A stretch of 64,000 nt of DNA, taken from NCBI RefSeq assembly GCF_003347515.1, contig NZ_QEII01000234.1, positions 1-64,000 of the forward strand. The letters run 5' to 3'. The stretch's first letter is position 1. Every line of letters begins with the position of its first letter. The position numbers and the translations under genes are program-made. The notes beneath the pieces are model-generated. The model was not told the origin of the DNA. It saw nothing but the letters and a program-made list of their open reading frames with translations, and ran no database searches. This document shows positions 28,330-36,822 of this stretch, piece by piece. This DNA is from Rhodoferax ferrireducens (GTDB lineage Bacteria > Pseudomonadota > Gammaproteobacteria > Burkholderiales > Burkholderiaceae_C).

Positions 28330-28967
28330 AGGCCGCAGCGATCGAATCATTTTTCGGCACCCTCAAGGCGGCCAATCCCACGCCCGTGACCGAGCTGGAG
28401 TACAGCTCGACGTTTGAGCTGCTGACCGCCGTGCTGCTGTCGGCCCAGGCGACCGACGTCGGCGTGAATAAGGCGACGCGCCGGCTGTTTCCTGTCGCCA
28501 ATACGCCGCAAAAAATCCTCGATCTCGGTCTGGAGGGCCTGGAGGGCTACATCAAGACCATTGGCCTGTATCGCTCCAAAGCCAAACACCTGATGCAAAC
28601 CTGCCGGATGCTGGTGGATCAGCATGACGGCGTGGTGCCACGCACGCGCGAGGCACTGGAGGCGCTGCCCGGCGTGGGGCGAAAAACCGCCAATGTCATT
28701 CTCAATGTCGCCTTCGGCGAGCCCACCATGGCGGTGGATACGCACCTCTTTCGGGTCGCCAATCGCACCGGTCTGGCACCCGGAAAAACGCCGCTGGAAG
28801 TGGAGCACAAACTGCTCAAACGCATCCCGCCCATCTACATGGTGGACGCGCACCATTGGCTGATTCTGCATGGGCGCTATATATGCCAGGCGCGCAAGCC
28901 TTTGTGCTGGCAATGCGCGGTCAGCCAATACTGCGACTTCAAACCCAAAACGCCCGCACCGGGTTAA
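28326..28967 (+). CDS. nth: endonuclease III
   Basis: The 213-residue base-excision glycosylase/AP lyase removes oxidised pyrimidines. The helix-hairpin-helix LPGVGRKTANV contains catalytic Lys120, and AVDTHLFRV contains Asp138, the same numbering as in E. coli. The C-terminal 4Fe-4S ligands follow the C-x6-C-x2-C-x5-C pattern in CQARKPLCWQCAVSQYC. The start overlaps the HDOD gene's stop. Length and motifs are standard. Confidence 0.97.
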   Translation: MKAAAIESFFGTLKAANPTPVTELEYSSTFELLTAVLLSAQATDVGVNKATRRLFPVANTPQKILDLGLEGLEGYIKTIGLYRSKAKHLMQTCRMLVDQHDGVVPRTREALEALPGVGRKTANVILNVAFGEPTMAVDTHLFRVANRTGLAPGKTPLEVEHKLLKRIPPIYMVDAHHWLILHGRYICQARKPLCWQCAVSQYCDFKPKTPAPG

Positions 28968-28981
28968 AACCCGCGATCACA

Positions 28982-30118
28982 ATGATTCAAATTGACCCCC
29001 GTACGGTCATTCTGTTAGGTGGCGTCCAGAGTGGCTTGATGTCGCTGGTGCTGTACTCGCTCAAACGCAGCTACCCCGCGTCCATCAAGGGCATAGGCGA
29101 ATGGGCGGCAGCGCTGCTGTTGGTGTTTGTCGGCACCGGGCTGGCTACCGGACACGGCAGACTGCATGACTTCTTCAGTGTCTCGATCGCCCGATTTCTG
29201 ATCGTGTCGGGGCTCTATCTGGCTTACGTTGGCAGCCAGCGCTTCTTTGGTGTCAAACCCCGCGTACGGGCATGGATGACATTGATCACGGGAGTGGCGC
29301 TGATTCAGATGTGGTTCACCTTCGTCCAGCCCAATTACCACGCACGCCTGGCACTGGCCAATATACTGGCCGGTTACCTGTTCGCGGTGCATGCGCTTCT
29401 GGTGTTCAAGCAAGGCGCGTCAACCTTTGCCAGGGGGTTGACCCTTGGCGTGCTGGCGGCGATGTCAGCTATCCAGTGGATGCGGCTGGTGACCTCCTTC
29501 ATCTGGCCGATGGGGCAAGATGTTTTCGAGACGGCACCCCACCACGTGGTTTACGTGACCAGCCTGGTATTCTGCATTTTGCTGCTCTCTGTCAGCATGG
29601 TGCTGATGGCCACCGAGCGCTTGCGTACCAAGTTGGAGCACCTCGCCAAGCACGATTCGCTCACCAATGCCCTGACGCGCCGGCACATGAACGAGGCCTG
29701 CGCCCAGGAGCTGGAACGCTGCCGCCGCCACGGCCGCAGCATGGCGCTGCTGGTCATGGACCTGGACCATTTCAAGTCGATCAACGACTCCTACGGCCAT
29801 CAGGCGGGTGATCTGGTCCTGGTCAATTTTGTGAGCATGGTCAATGCCCTGTTGCGCCAGCCTGACCAGTTGGGACGCTTCGGCGGCGAGGAATTTGTGG
29901 CGCTCCTGCCGGACACCTCACTGGATGAGGCCATTCTGGTGGCCGAGCGGATTCGCGCAGCCTGCGCCCTGGCCGAGCACCCGCCCGCGTGTACCGTGAG
30001 CATTGGCGTCACCACCAACCAAAAAGACAAGGACACGGTGGATACACTGCTCGCCCGTGCCGACGCCGCCATGTACCGCGCCAAGGCTAGCGGACGTAAC
30101 CGGGTGGAAACGGCCTGA
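28982..30118 (+). CDS. membrane-bound diguanylate cyclase (GGDEF)
   Basis: The 378-residue protein has about seven hydrophobic segments in its first 200 residues, then a GGDEF domain (about 215-378) with HDSLTNALTRRHMNEA, an intact active-site RFGGEEF near residue 300, and an inhibitory-site RQPD five residues before it. It should make cyclic-di-GMP at the inner membrane in response to an unknown signal. It starts 14 bases after nth on the same strand, so it may be read with HDOD-nth. Confidence 0.93.
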   Translation: MIQIDPRTVILLGGVQSGLMSLVLYSLKRSYPASIKGIGEWAAALLLVFVGTGLATGHGRLHDFFSVSIARFLIVSGLYLAYVGSQRFFGVKPRVRAWMTLITGVALIQMWFTFVQPNYHARLALANILAGYLFAVHALLVFKQGASTFARGLTLGVLAAMSAIQWMRLVTSFIWPMGQDVFETAPHHVVYVTSLVFCILLLSVSMVLMATERLRTKLEHLAKHDSLTNALTRRHMNEACAQELERCRRHGRSMALLVMDLDHFKSINDSYGHQAGDLVLVNFVSMVNALLRQPDQLGRFGGEEFVALLPDTSLDEAILVAERIRAACALAEHPPACTVSIGVTTNQKDKDTVDTLLARADAAMYRAKASGRNRVETA

Positions 30119-30128
30119 TCTGAGCTGA

Positions 30129-30674
30129 TCAGGCCTCGAGTTCACACCAGCCGCCAAAGGCTGGCGCATCCTGCGGCCACTGCGCCGCCTGTTCGATCCG
30201 GCGCACGCCCTGCGCCAAGAGCGTTGCGGCCCGTATCACGCCGGCATGGGTGATCCACACCGCATCACGCCCGGTCTGTTGGTTCTCGTCCCAGGCACCG
30301 GCCACACGCTGCATGAACTCGTGCACGCTCTCGCGACCACCAAAGCGATGCGCGCCAAAGTCGGCGACCCAGCGGTCAAAGTCGGTTTGTGGAATCGTGT
30401 CCCAGCGCCGGCCTTCCCAGCAGCCAAAATCCATCTCAACCAGACGTGCATCTGTTTTATAGATTAAATCGGCCCGTAGCCCACGTAAACAGTGCGCAAG
30501 TCGCTCACATCTTTGTAGCGTTGACGAGACCAGCACGAGCCCGGGCGGCAAGGTTTGCGCCAAGGCCTGGGCCGCCTGCAGCGTGGCCTGTGCATCTGCC
30601 GCCACATCGGTGGCGCCGTAACAGATGCCGGGTGCGATCAGGGGTTGCGCGTGGCGCACCAACCACAGCTTCAC
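30129..30674 (-). CDS. cobC: histidine phosphatase, probable alpha-ribazole phosphatase
   Basis: The 181-residue phosphoglycerate-mutase-like phosphatase has catalytic His in LWLVRHAQPL, the second Arg region in SSTLQRCERLA, EMDFGCWEGRRWDTIP, and the second His in VWITHAGVIRA. Its position directly after cobS suggests it dephosphorylates alpha-ribazole phosphate or adenosylcobalamin phosphate. Copy E of the 62-bp element spans residues about 53-73 but the protein length and alignment pattern look normal. This is the last gene of the cobalamin block. Confidence 0.88.
   Translation of the reverse strand: MKLWLVRHAQPLIAPGICYGATDVAADAQATLQAAQALAQTLPPGLVLVSSTLQRCERLAHCLRGLRADLIYKTDARLVEMDFGCWEGRRWDTIPQTDFDRWVADFGAHRFGGRESVHEFMQRVAGAWDENQQTGRDAVWITHAGVIRAATLLAQGVRRIEQAAQWPQDAPAFGGWCELEA
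30456..30518 (-). repeat. dispersed 62-bp element, copy E (inside cobC)
   Basis: On the minus strand it reads CTACAAAGATGTGAGC, GACTTGCGC, ten variable bases, TGGGCTACGGGCC, then ATTT and a final ATAAA. It lies in the sense direction of the gene and encodes LQRCERLAHCLRGLRADLIY. The ends are AT-rich and use rare-looking codons (TTA, ATC TAT AAA). Confidence 0.75.
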
Positions 30675-30678
30675 GACA

Positions 30679-31521
30679 TCACAGGCTCAGCGCCAGACCC
30701 AGGTAAAACGCCAATTCGCACGCCTGCTGGGTGGCGCCCAGGCAGTCGCCGGTAAAGCCCTGCAAGCGCTTCCAGAACCAGCGCCACATCACAAAAAAAG
30801 CAATGCCAGACGCGGCCAGCGCTGTCGCCAGTGAAGTGATCCAGGCCAGGGCATCGTCATCAAACGCTATGAATTCAATAGCTATTAGCGCATGAAACAC
30901 GAGGGCTAGCGCCGTAAAACACCATATAAATGCGATTAACAAGCTGGTTTTGCTGATCTGATCGGCCAGGGGTTTGGACTTGGACCCTGCCGCATCGCCG
31001 ACGTGCGGCATCAAACGAATCAGCAGCAGCGGCCAGGTGCGCGACACCACATGCGCCATGAACAAGGCTGGGCACAGCAGCAGGCTGGTGACCGAGCCCA
31101 GCAGGGCGAGCAAGGACACTTTGGCCAGCAGCGCCAGCACAACGGCAATGGCGCCGAAAGCGCCGACGCGTGAATCCTTCATGATGATCAGGGCACGCTC
31201 CCGGTCCGGGCTGCCGCCCAGCCCGTCGGCCACATCGGCCAGGCCGTCTTCATGGAAGGCGCCGGTGATCAGGATCCCGAACGCCGTTCCCCACACCGCC
31301 ACCACCAACGGAGAAAACCCGCCATCGGGCAGACCCGCCAACAACAAAGCGCTGAAACCCGCCACCAAGGCGCCCACCAGCCAGCCGACACCGGGAAAAT
31401 GCGCGGCGCTGGCGCGCAGCATGGCCGGGCTGAAGCCAACCCAATCGGCCAGCCGACCAGTGACGGGAATACGGGTGAAGAACTGGACGGCCAGCAGGTA
31501 GTGGCGGAGGAACTGAGTCAT
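30679..31521 (-). CDS. cobS: adenosylcobinamide-GDP ribazoletransferase (cobalamin synthase)
   Basis: The 280-residue inner-membrane enzyme joins adenosylcobinamide-GDP to alpha-ribazole (phosphate). LLAVQFFTRIPV, the metal-binding GAFHEDGLADVADGLGG, and DSRVGAFGAI are family signatures, with several membrane helices after residue 100. I start at ATG 31521, where the family N-terminus begins; upstream in-frame codons are not conserved-looking. Copy F of the 62-bp element encodes one hydrophobic helix (ALALVFHALIAIEFIA). cobC follows with a 4-base gap. Confidence 0.95.
   Translation of the reverse strand: MTQFLRHYLLAVQFFTRIPVTGRLADWVGFSPAMLRASAAHFPGVGWLVGALVAGFSALLLAGLPDGGFSPLVVAVWGTAFGILITGAFHEDGLADVADGLGGSPDRERALIIMKDSRVGAFGAIAVVLALLAKVSLLALLGSVTSLLLCPALFMAHVVSRTWPLLLIRLMPHVGDAAGSKSKPLADQISKTSLLIAFIWCFTALALVFHALIAIEFIAFDDDALAWITSLATALAASGIAFFVMWRWFWKRLQGFTGDCLGATQQACELAFYLGLALSL
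30867..30930 (+). repeat. dispersed 62-bp element, copy F (inside cobS)
   Basis: Head CTATGAATTCAATAGC, TATTAGCGC, ten variable bases, AGGGCTAGCGCC and an ATATAAA end. cobS reads it antisense in the same frame as the other antisense copies. Its CTA, ATA and ATT codons contrast with the CTG/GCC-rich flanks. Confidence 0.9.
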
Positions 31522-31586
31522 GGGGTCAAGGCGTTGGCACCCTCGCCAATTGCTGGGCAAGGTGTGAATTGATGATGGCAGCAGGC

Positions 31587-32675
31587 TTAAACGGTGCGGG
31601 CTTCAGTGGCCGATTTCTCGGACACCCCGGCTGCCTCGAAACTGGCCATGTCACGCAGGATGGCGCAGGCCGATTGCAGCAGCGGCCAAGCCAGCGCGCC
31701 GCCCGAGCCTTCGCCCAGACGCAGCCCCAAATCCAGCAACGCCTGCACGCCCAGGTGTTGCAGCATGAACTCGTGGCCGCGCTCGCCGGAGCGGTGCGCG
31801 AACACGCAACGTTGCAACACCAGCGGCTGCAGGGCGTGCGCGACCAGCACGGCGGAGGTGGCAATAAAGCCATCCACCACCACCACGCGGCGCTCATGTG
31901 CGGCTTGCATCACGGCGCCGACCATGGTGGCGATCTCGAATCCACCGAAGGCGGCCAGCACGTCCAGCGGCGCGGTGGCTTGTGCATGCAAGGCCAGTAC
32001 TTCGCGCAAGACCGCCGTCTTGCGTTGCACAGCGGGCGCGTCCAGCCCGGTGCCGGCGCCGGTGCAGACTTCAATGTTTAGCCCAGTCAGACGGGCCAGC
32101 AAAAGCGACGCAGCCGAGGTGTTGCCAATGCCCATTTCACCCAGCAGCAGCGCATTGCCGGGCAGGCCTTTGATGATCTCTTGTCCGTTGTGCAACGCCT
32201 GCTGACACTGCGCGGCGGTCATGGCCGGCTGCACGGAGGAGTCTGCCGTGCCCTGTTCACCACCAGCCACCTTGCGCACCAACAGACCGGGGCGTTGCGT
32301 GTCTGCAGGCAGACCGGCCAGAAAGTCGTGCTTCACGCCGCAATCGACCACTGTGAGGCTGATGCCGTTCTGGCGTGCCAGCACGCTCACCGCCGCGCCA
32401 CCGGCCAGAAAGTTCTCCACCATCTGCCAGCTCACATCGCTGGGAAAGGCCGAGATACCGCGCGCTGTCAGGCCGTGGTCACCGGCAAACACCACCAGCT
32501 GAGGTGCATCCAGCGTCGGCGACTCGGTGCCCAGGATTTCGCCCAATTGCAGCGCCAGCGCTTCAAGCCGACCCAGCGAACCCAGCGGTTTGGTTTTGTT
32601 GTCGAGTTTGTGCTGTAGCGCTTGGGTCAGCGCGGGGGTGCGGATGTTGCTGAGGGTGGGCAAAGTGTTGGTCAT
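31587..32675 (-). CDS. cobT: nicotinate-nucleotide--dimethylbenzimidazole phosphoribosyltransferase
   Basis: The 362-residue enzyme activates the lower ligand by transferring phosphoribose from nicotinate mononucleotide to dimethylbenzimidazole, giving alpha-ribazole phosphate. TKPLGSLGRLEALA, VVFAGDHGLTARGISAFP, LLGEMGIGNTSAASLLLA and the catalytic Glu in LRLGEGSGGALAWPL are all present. I chose ATG 32675, where the family sequence begins. bluB in the same block would supply its substrate. cobS follows after 65 bases. Confidence 0.96.
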   Translation of the reverse strand: MTNTLPTLSNIRTPALTQALQHKLDNKTKPLGSLGRLEALALQLGEILGTESPTLDAPQLVVFAGDHGLTARGISAFPSDVSWQMVENFLAGGAAVSVLARQNGISLTVVDCGVKHDFLAGLPADTQRPGLLVRKVAGGEQGTADSSVQPAMTAAQCQQALHNGQEIIKGLPGNALLLGEMGIGNTSAASLLLARLTGLNIEVCTGAGTGLDAPAVQRKTAVLREVLALHAQATAPLDVLAAFGGFEIATMVGAVMQAAHERRVVVVDGFIATSAVLVAHALQPLVLQRCVFAHRSGERGHEFMLQHLGVQALLDLGLRLGEGSGGALAWPLLQSACAILRDMASFEAAGVSEKSATEARTV

Positions 32676-32740
32676 GGTGGGTGATTTGGTGAGGTGAGAC
32701 AAAAGCGTGCCGAGGTCAAGACCAGGGAAGCTACAGATTC

Positions 32741-32844
32741 GTCGTTCCGAGCGCAGCGCGGCAATCCACTGGCAAAGCCGTCATTGCGAACACAGTGAAG
32801 CAATCCATGCAGTATGGACTGCTGCGCTCCGCTCGCAGTGACGG
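32741..32844. repeat. GTCATTGCGA-type repeat cluster, partly a hairpin
   Basis: Three related units lie between cobQ and cobT. Two are direct: GTCGTTCCGAGCGCAGCG (32741) and GTCATTGCGAACACAGTG (32780), each ending with a GCAATCCA-type tail. One is inverted: GGACTGCTGCGCTCCGCTCG (32816), ending near CAGTGACGG at 32844. The last two can fold into a long imperfect hairpin. Similar units are widespread in bacteria, often between genes. It could affect cobQ-cobT read-through. Confidence 0.75.
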
Positions 32845-32891
32845 TGAAGTGGCCATCCCGACAATGAATTCACTGCGGCTATTTCTAGGGA

Positions 32892-34553
32892 TCAAACGAT
32901 CAAGGCCTGCAAAACGCCAGGCTCGAAATGCTGTTCAATGTAATCGGCCAGGCCGTCAAAGACCGAGTCCAGCGTGGGCACCGGGCCACTCTGGCTGGCG
33001 CCGAACAAGGCTTGCAGGGCCGCAGGGTCTTCGAAGAGACCGTGCAGGTACAGACCCAGCACATTGCCGGCGCCGTTCTGCCAGGCCAGGCCGCCGGGCA
33101 TGACAGCACGCGCCACATCGCCGGCTTTGGCCATGGCGGGATGCTGCTGCGTTTGGCCGTGGTGGATTTCGTAGCCGGCGACCTGGACGCCAACCAATGC
33201 GGCCCATGGGTTGCTGCTTGAAGCACGGGGTGGTGATATTCCCGAAACAGCCAGACTGCCGGGCCGCGATATGTCAACGTCAGCCGAAGAATCAGGTCGG
33301 GCCATCTCGGCGTCAAAGCGGGCTTGCGTGTGCTGCACGGTTTTATCGGCCTCGAACACCGTCACCAAGGGCAACAGGCCCAGACCGGGCGCGTTGCCGA
33401 GGTAGGCGTGTTCGATGCCATGCGGGTCGATCAACGCCTCGCCCAGCATCTGCAGGCCGCCGCAAATGCCCAGCACCGCCCCGCCCTGCCCGGCGTGGCG
33501 GGCTATTGCTGCGTCCAGCCCTTGCGCGCGCAGCCAGGCCAGGTCGCCACTGGTGTGTTTGGAGCCGGGCAGGATGATCCAGTCCGTGGTGGGCGACAGG
33601 CCCGCTAGCTCGGATGGGCTGCGCACCCATTGCAGGCGCACGCCGGGGATGTTTTTCAGCGGCTGGAACTCATCCAGGTTGCTGATGCGCGGGTAGGCGA
33701 TGACGGCCACGGTCTTCGTCACCACGCCGGCCGCTGTGCTGCGGTCGTCAAACACACCGTCTTCTTCCGGCAAGCCGTGCTGCCACCACATCGGCAGCGT
33801 CGCCACCGTCGGCACGCCGGTGAGGTCCTGCAGCATCTGGGGCGCCGGGGCCAGCAGGCTGGCGTCGCCGCGAAACTTGTTCAGCACGTAGCCCTTGATC
33901 AGCGCCCGTTCCTCTTCAGGCAGCAGCGCCCAGGTGCCGTACAAGTGGGCAAAGGCGCCGCCGCGGTCGATGTCGGTGACCAGCAGACAGGCGGCCTGGC
34001 AATGCAGGGCCACGCGCATGTTGACGATGTCGCTGCTGTGCAGGTTGATCTCGGCGGGCGAGCCCGCGCCTTCAATCACCACCACGTCGTTCTCGGCGAT
34101 CAATTCATCAAGCGCCTGGGCGATCACCGGCCAGACGCTGGCGCTGCGGCCGCGCCACGCCATTTTGGACAAGGCTTCGTCCACCTGCCCCATCAACACC
34201 ACCTGGCTGTGGGTGTCGCGCTCGGGCTTGAGCAAGAGCGGGTTCATGCGCACATCGGGCACCGCGCGGGCGGCCAGGGACTGGAAGTATTGCGCGCTGC
34301 CGATTTCGCCGCCGAGTGGAGAGGCCACAGCGCCGGGCCGCCCCAAGCAAGGCACGGCCCCCTCGGGGGGCAGCGCAGCACGCGCAGCGGCAAGCGTGGG
34401 GGCAACAACTCTTGCGTTGTTGCTCATGTTCTGGGCCTTGAACGGCGCCACTTTCAGACCCTGACGGGCGTAGTAACGGCACAGGGCCGTGGTCAGCCAG
34501 CTTTTGCCGGCGCCGCTGGTGGTGCCGAGCACCATCACGCATTTGGCGGTCAT
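32892..34553 (-). CDS. cobQ: cobyric acid synthase, with a repeat-derived 30-residue insertion
   Basis: The 553-residue glutamine-dependent enzyme amidates four side chains of adenosylcobyrinic acid a,c-diamide. The N-terminal synthetase part has P-loop GTTSGAGKSWL and IEGAGSPAEINL; the C-terminal glutaminase part has catalytic Cys in LGICGGLQMLGE and a His in GLYLHGLFED. Between the normally adjacent NMSNNARVV and GGEIGSAQY lies a 30-residue insert (51-80, 34314-34403) encoded by a 73-bp dispersed repeat. Family members I know of run straight through here. Whether the enzyme works with the insert is not known. Confidence 0.94.
   Translation of the reverse strand: MTAKCVMVLGTTSGAGKSWLTTALCRYYARQGLKVAPFKAQNMSNNARVVAPTLAAARAALPPEGAVPCLGRPGAVASPLGGEIGSAQYFQSLAARAVPDVRMNPLLLKPERDTHSQVVLMGQVDEALSKMAWRGRSASVWPVIAQALDELIAENDVVVIEGAGSPAEINLHSSDIVNMRVALHCQAACLLVTDIDRGGAFAHLYGTWALLPEEERALIKGYVLNKFRGDASLLAPAPQMLQDLTGVPTVATLPMWWQHGLPEEDGVFDDRSTAAGVVTKTVAVIAYPRISNLDEFQPLKNIPGVRLQWVRSPSELAGLSPTTDWIILPGSKHTSGDLAWLRAQGLDAAIARHAGQGGAVLGICGGLQMLGEALIDPHGIEHAYLGNAPGLGLLPLVTVFEADKTVQHTQARFDAEMARPDSSADVDISRPGSLAVSGISPPRASSSNPWAALVGVQVAGYEIHHGQTQQHPAMAKAGDVARAVMPGGLAWQNGAGNVLGLYLHGLFEDPAALQALFGASQSGPVPTLDSVFDGLADYIEQHFEPGVLQALIV
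34331..34403 (+). repeat. 73-bp GC-rich dispersed element (inside cobQ)
   Basis: This is the same length as, and by my count identical at about 63 of 73 positions to, 52744-52816 on the same strand. It contains CCCCCTCGGGGGGCAGCG and ends GCAAGCGTGGGGGC. cobQ reads it antisense, giving APTLAAARAALPPEGAV. Elements of this type are, as I recall, common in Comamonadaceae. Confidence 0.9.
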
Positions 34554-34607
34554 TGGGGCAGGCTCATGTGGTTTTGGCGGGGATCAGTCATCTTTTTGCA
34601 GCCGGCG

Positions 34608-35051
34608 CTAGCCGTCAATCTCGGCCCAGCAATTGGGCGTTTCATAGAGGGTGACCTTGGCCAGTGACAGATGCCTGCCGTAGCGGTCGTGATAGACGTC
34701 CTTCAAGATATCGAAGGCAATCTTGGCCAGATTTTCAACCGTGGGGACGCGATCAATAACCACCGTCTTATGGTTCGGCATGCTGTCCAGGAATTCGCGC
34801 ACCACCGTATCGCGGTCGTAGACGATGAAGGCGTGGTCCCAGAGGTTGACCAGGTACTGGCTTGCCAGCGCCTTGATGTCGCCGAAATCCATGATCATGC
34901 CGTTGTCCGACTCGCCCTCTTTTTGGACGACATCGCCGGTCAGGGTGATGAGCAAGGTATAGCGATGCCCATGCAAATTACGGCATTGGCTGTTGTGGTC
35001 AGGGATGCGATGCCCGGCATCGAATTCCAGTTTTCGGGTGATGGTGAGCAT
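34608..35051 (-). CDS. queD: 6-carboxytetrahydropterin synthase
   Basis: The 147-residue T-fold enzyme of queuosine synthesis converts dihydroneopterin triphosphate to 6-carboxytetrahydropterin. Zinc ligands are visible as His in EFDAGHRIP and the pair in NLHGHRYTL, with the catalytic Cys in SQCRNLHGH. MIMDFGDIKAL, LWDHAFI and PTVENLAKIAFDIL are also family-like. Its role is unrelated to cobalamin although it lies inside the block, 54 bases upstream of cobQ. Confidence 0.95.
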   Translation of the reverse strand: MLTITRKLEFDAGHRIPDHNSQCRNLHGHRYTLLITLTGDVVQKEGESDNGMIMDFGDIKALASQYLVNLWDHAFIVYDRDTVVREFLDSMPNHKTVVIDRVPTVENLAKIAFDILKDVYHDRYGRHLSLAKVTLYETPNCWAEIDG

Positions 35052-35126
35052 GGGGGCCTGATGGACTTGGGAAGGGTTATGGGGACTTGGGATCTGGGGT
35101 GGCGGGCAGCCGCTTCACCAGTGTCG

Positions 35127-35498
35127 TTAATGTGTTGTGTTGGCGGCGATGCCTAATTGAGCGCTGGCCACCAATAAGCGCTTATCGCGTGTCCAGAGCA
35201 TGGAGCCCGGTGTGAGAAGTACCGCAGCCAAAAGGTGTGCATCAATGTAGCCAATACCCAGGCCAAAAAGCCTCTTTCCCCCAATAAAGCCAAGAACTTC
35301 TGACTCGGTGGCCACACCAGCTTGCGGCAAGTCCTGCAACGCAACTAGCACCGCGTCACGGTTGCGAAGATTGCCCAAGGCCAACTCTCCGATAACGAAA
35401 GGATGGGCCAGCACCTGACTCTCGCCAAGCAGTCGAACCAGCCTTTCATCACGCGCTCGCAAATGATCAATCCAAACAGAGGTATCGACCAAAATCAT
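35127..35498 (-). CDS. vapC: VapC-like PIN-domain ribonuclease toxin
   Basis: The 123-residue PIN domain has acidic metal-site residues in MILVDTSVWIDHL, in PFVIGELALG, in GIGYIDAHLLA and in WTRDKRLL. Such toxins cleave RNA, often tRNA or rRNA, when freed from their antitoxin. Its start overlaps the upstream antitoxin's stop by four bases, the usual order. By eye its GC content is lower than the flanking cob genes, suggesting separate acquisition. Confidence 0.93.
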   Translation of the reverse strand: MILVDTSVWIDHLRARDERLVRLLGESQVLAHPFVIGELALGNLRNRDAVLVALQDLPQAGVATESEVLGFIGGKRLFGLGIGYIDAHLLAAVLLTPGSMLWTRDKRLLVASAQLGIAANTTH

Positions 35499-35692
35499 GC
35501 AGGCTCCGTTTGGCGTCTTGGCACATCTTTCAACATCGGCTCAGAACCGCCCAAGAGGGCGAGTCGCTTGGCGCTTTCGCGCTGTATTAAAGCTCGCAGA
35601 GCCTCTCGCACCAACGCGGCTTTTTCGGAAACACCGGTTAATGCTTCCGCTTTTGCAAGCAAATCATCATCAAGTGCAATGGTGGTACGCAT
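35495..35692 (-). CDS. vapB: VapB-like antitoxin
   Basis: The protein is 65 residues from ATG 35692. MRTTIALDDDLLAKAEALTG is the ribbon-helix-helix-like N-terminus of this antitoxin group, followed by EKAALVREALRALIQRESAKRLALLGG and a short tail that should wrap the toxin. An upstream TTG/ATG is possible but less typical. It probably represses its own operon. It starts 68 bases after the end of cobD. Confidence 0.9.
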   Translation of the reverse strand: MRTTIALDDDLLAKAEALTGVSEKAALVREALRALIQRESAKRLALLGGSEPMLKDVPRRQTEPA

Positions 35693-35760
35693 AGCAATCC
35701 CCTTTAATTTAAGCATCAATAGTAGCACCTAACAATGCCATTAACAGTGCCGTCATGGCG

Positions 35761-36822
35761 TCAATGACCTTGCAATGCCACTGCCAACGCCTCCTGCGCC
35801 TGTGGTGCTTGCACGCTCACCCGCACAAAGCCAGGCAAACCGAATGATGCGGTGTCGCGCAGCTTGATGCCGGCGGCGCGGAGTTGGATCAAATTACAGC
35901 CCGGCGCTGGTCGGGCGCAAAAAAACGGAGTGTCGCTGGGCAGACAGACCCAGCCCAGACGCTCCAGCAGGGCACTCTGGCGGGCTTTCCAGTCACGCAA
36001 AATGTGCAAACTCGCGGCCAGCCAGACCTGCACCTCGGGCTGTACCCAAGCCTGCAGCATCGCCACGCCATGGGCGCCCACCGGCCACGAAGCGCACAGG
36101 CGCTCCAGCGCAGCCACACTGTCACTCGCGCCCTGCGGCGCGATGGCGTAGGCAGCGCGCACGCCGGTTAAGCCGAGCGCTTTGTTGGGTGTCCACAGCT
36201 GCCAGACTTGCGCCAGCTGGGTGTCGCCCAAAGTTGGCGTGCCACTCAAACGCAGCGGTTCGTAAGCTCGGTCCAGCACCAGCGGCGCGGGTAGAACATC
36301 TGCCAGTCCTTGGGCAAGTTCAGGGCGAACGGTCATAGAGCGTGTGTCAGTGCTGGGGGCTGCCTCGGTGAGCCAACACGGCCACCGTGCGTGCAAGCCA
36401 CCCAGCGGACTCGACGGCTCACAGGCCCACACCAGTTGGGCCGCATCGGGCTGCGTTGTCTGACCCAGACCCCAGGCCTGCGCGGCCTGCCCGTAGTCGC
36501 CATAGCTGTGCGGCGGCAGGCACACCTTGCCCCTATTGGCCTTGCCCGTTTTTGCGTCCTGCTGCGCAACCCACGCCGTGACGCGAAAGATGAACTCGCT
36601 GGCGCTGCCGGCCAACAGTACGCGCGACGTCTCCACGCCATGAAAAACCGCCAACTGCTGGCGCAGCGTTGCGTAACTGGCATCGGGGTAGTGCGCGGCG
36701 TCGGCCTGTTGCACCGCACTCAAGGCAATGGGGCACGGACCACAGGCATTGCTGTTGGTGGAAAAATCAAAACGCGGCACACCCAGTGCGTCGGGGCCGC
36801 CGTGAATGCGCTGCAACGTCAT
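35761..36822 (-). CDS. cobD: L-threonine-O-3-phosphate decarboxylase
   Basis: The 353-residue PLP enzyme (CobD of Salmonella, CobC of Pseudomonas) makes aminopropanol phosphate for the nucleotide loop. HGGPDALGVPRFDFSTNSNACGPCP is the typical opening (shown here in the region of residues 7-31), with HYPDASYATLRQQLA and the PLP lysine probably in WTPNKALGLTGVRAAYA. The start overlaps the cbiB stop (ATGA), coupling the two enzymes that act in sequence. A stretch MTVRPELAQGLADV may derive from a short dispersed repeat. Confidence 0.92.
   Translation of the reverse strand: MTLQRIHGGPDALGVPRFDFSTNSNACGPCPIALSAVQQADAAHYPDASYATLRQQLAVFHGVETSRVLLAGSASEFIFRVTAWVAQQDAKTGKANRGKVCLPPHSYGDYGQAAQAWGLGQTTQPDAAQLVWACEPSSPLGGLHARWPCWLTEAAPSTDTRSMTVRPELAQGLADVLPAPLVLDRAYEPLRLSGTPTLGDTQLAQVWQLWTPNKALGLTGVRAAYAIAPQGASDSVAALERLCASWPVGAHGVAMLQAWVQPEVQVWLAASLHILRDWKARQSALLERLGWVCLPSDTPFFCARPAPGCNLIQLRAAGIKLRDTASFGLPGFVRVSVQAPQAQEALAVALQGH

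Noticed and set aside
34314-34403. Frameshift or assembly error in cobQ
   Set aside because: The extra 90 bases keep the frame, and most of them match another repeat copy in the window, so a real insertion is the simpler reading.
33630-34667. 345-codon plus-strand open frame opposite cobQ
   Set aside because: Low-complexity antisense composition; cobQ motifs are intact on the other strand.
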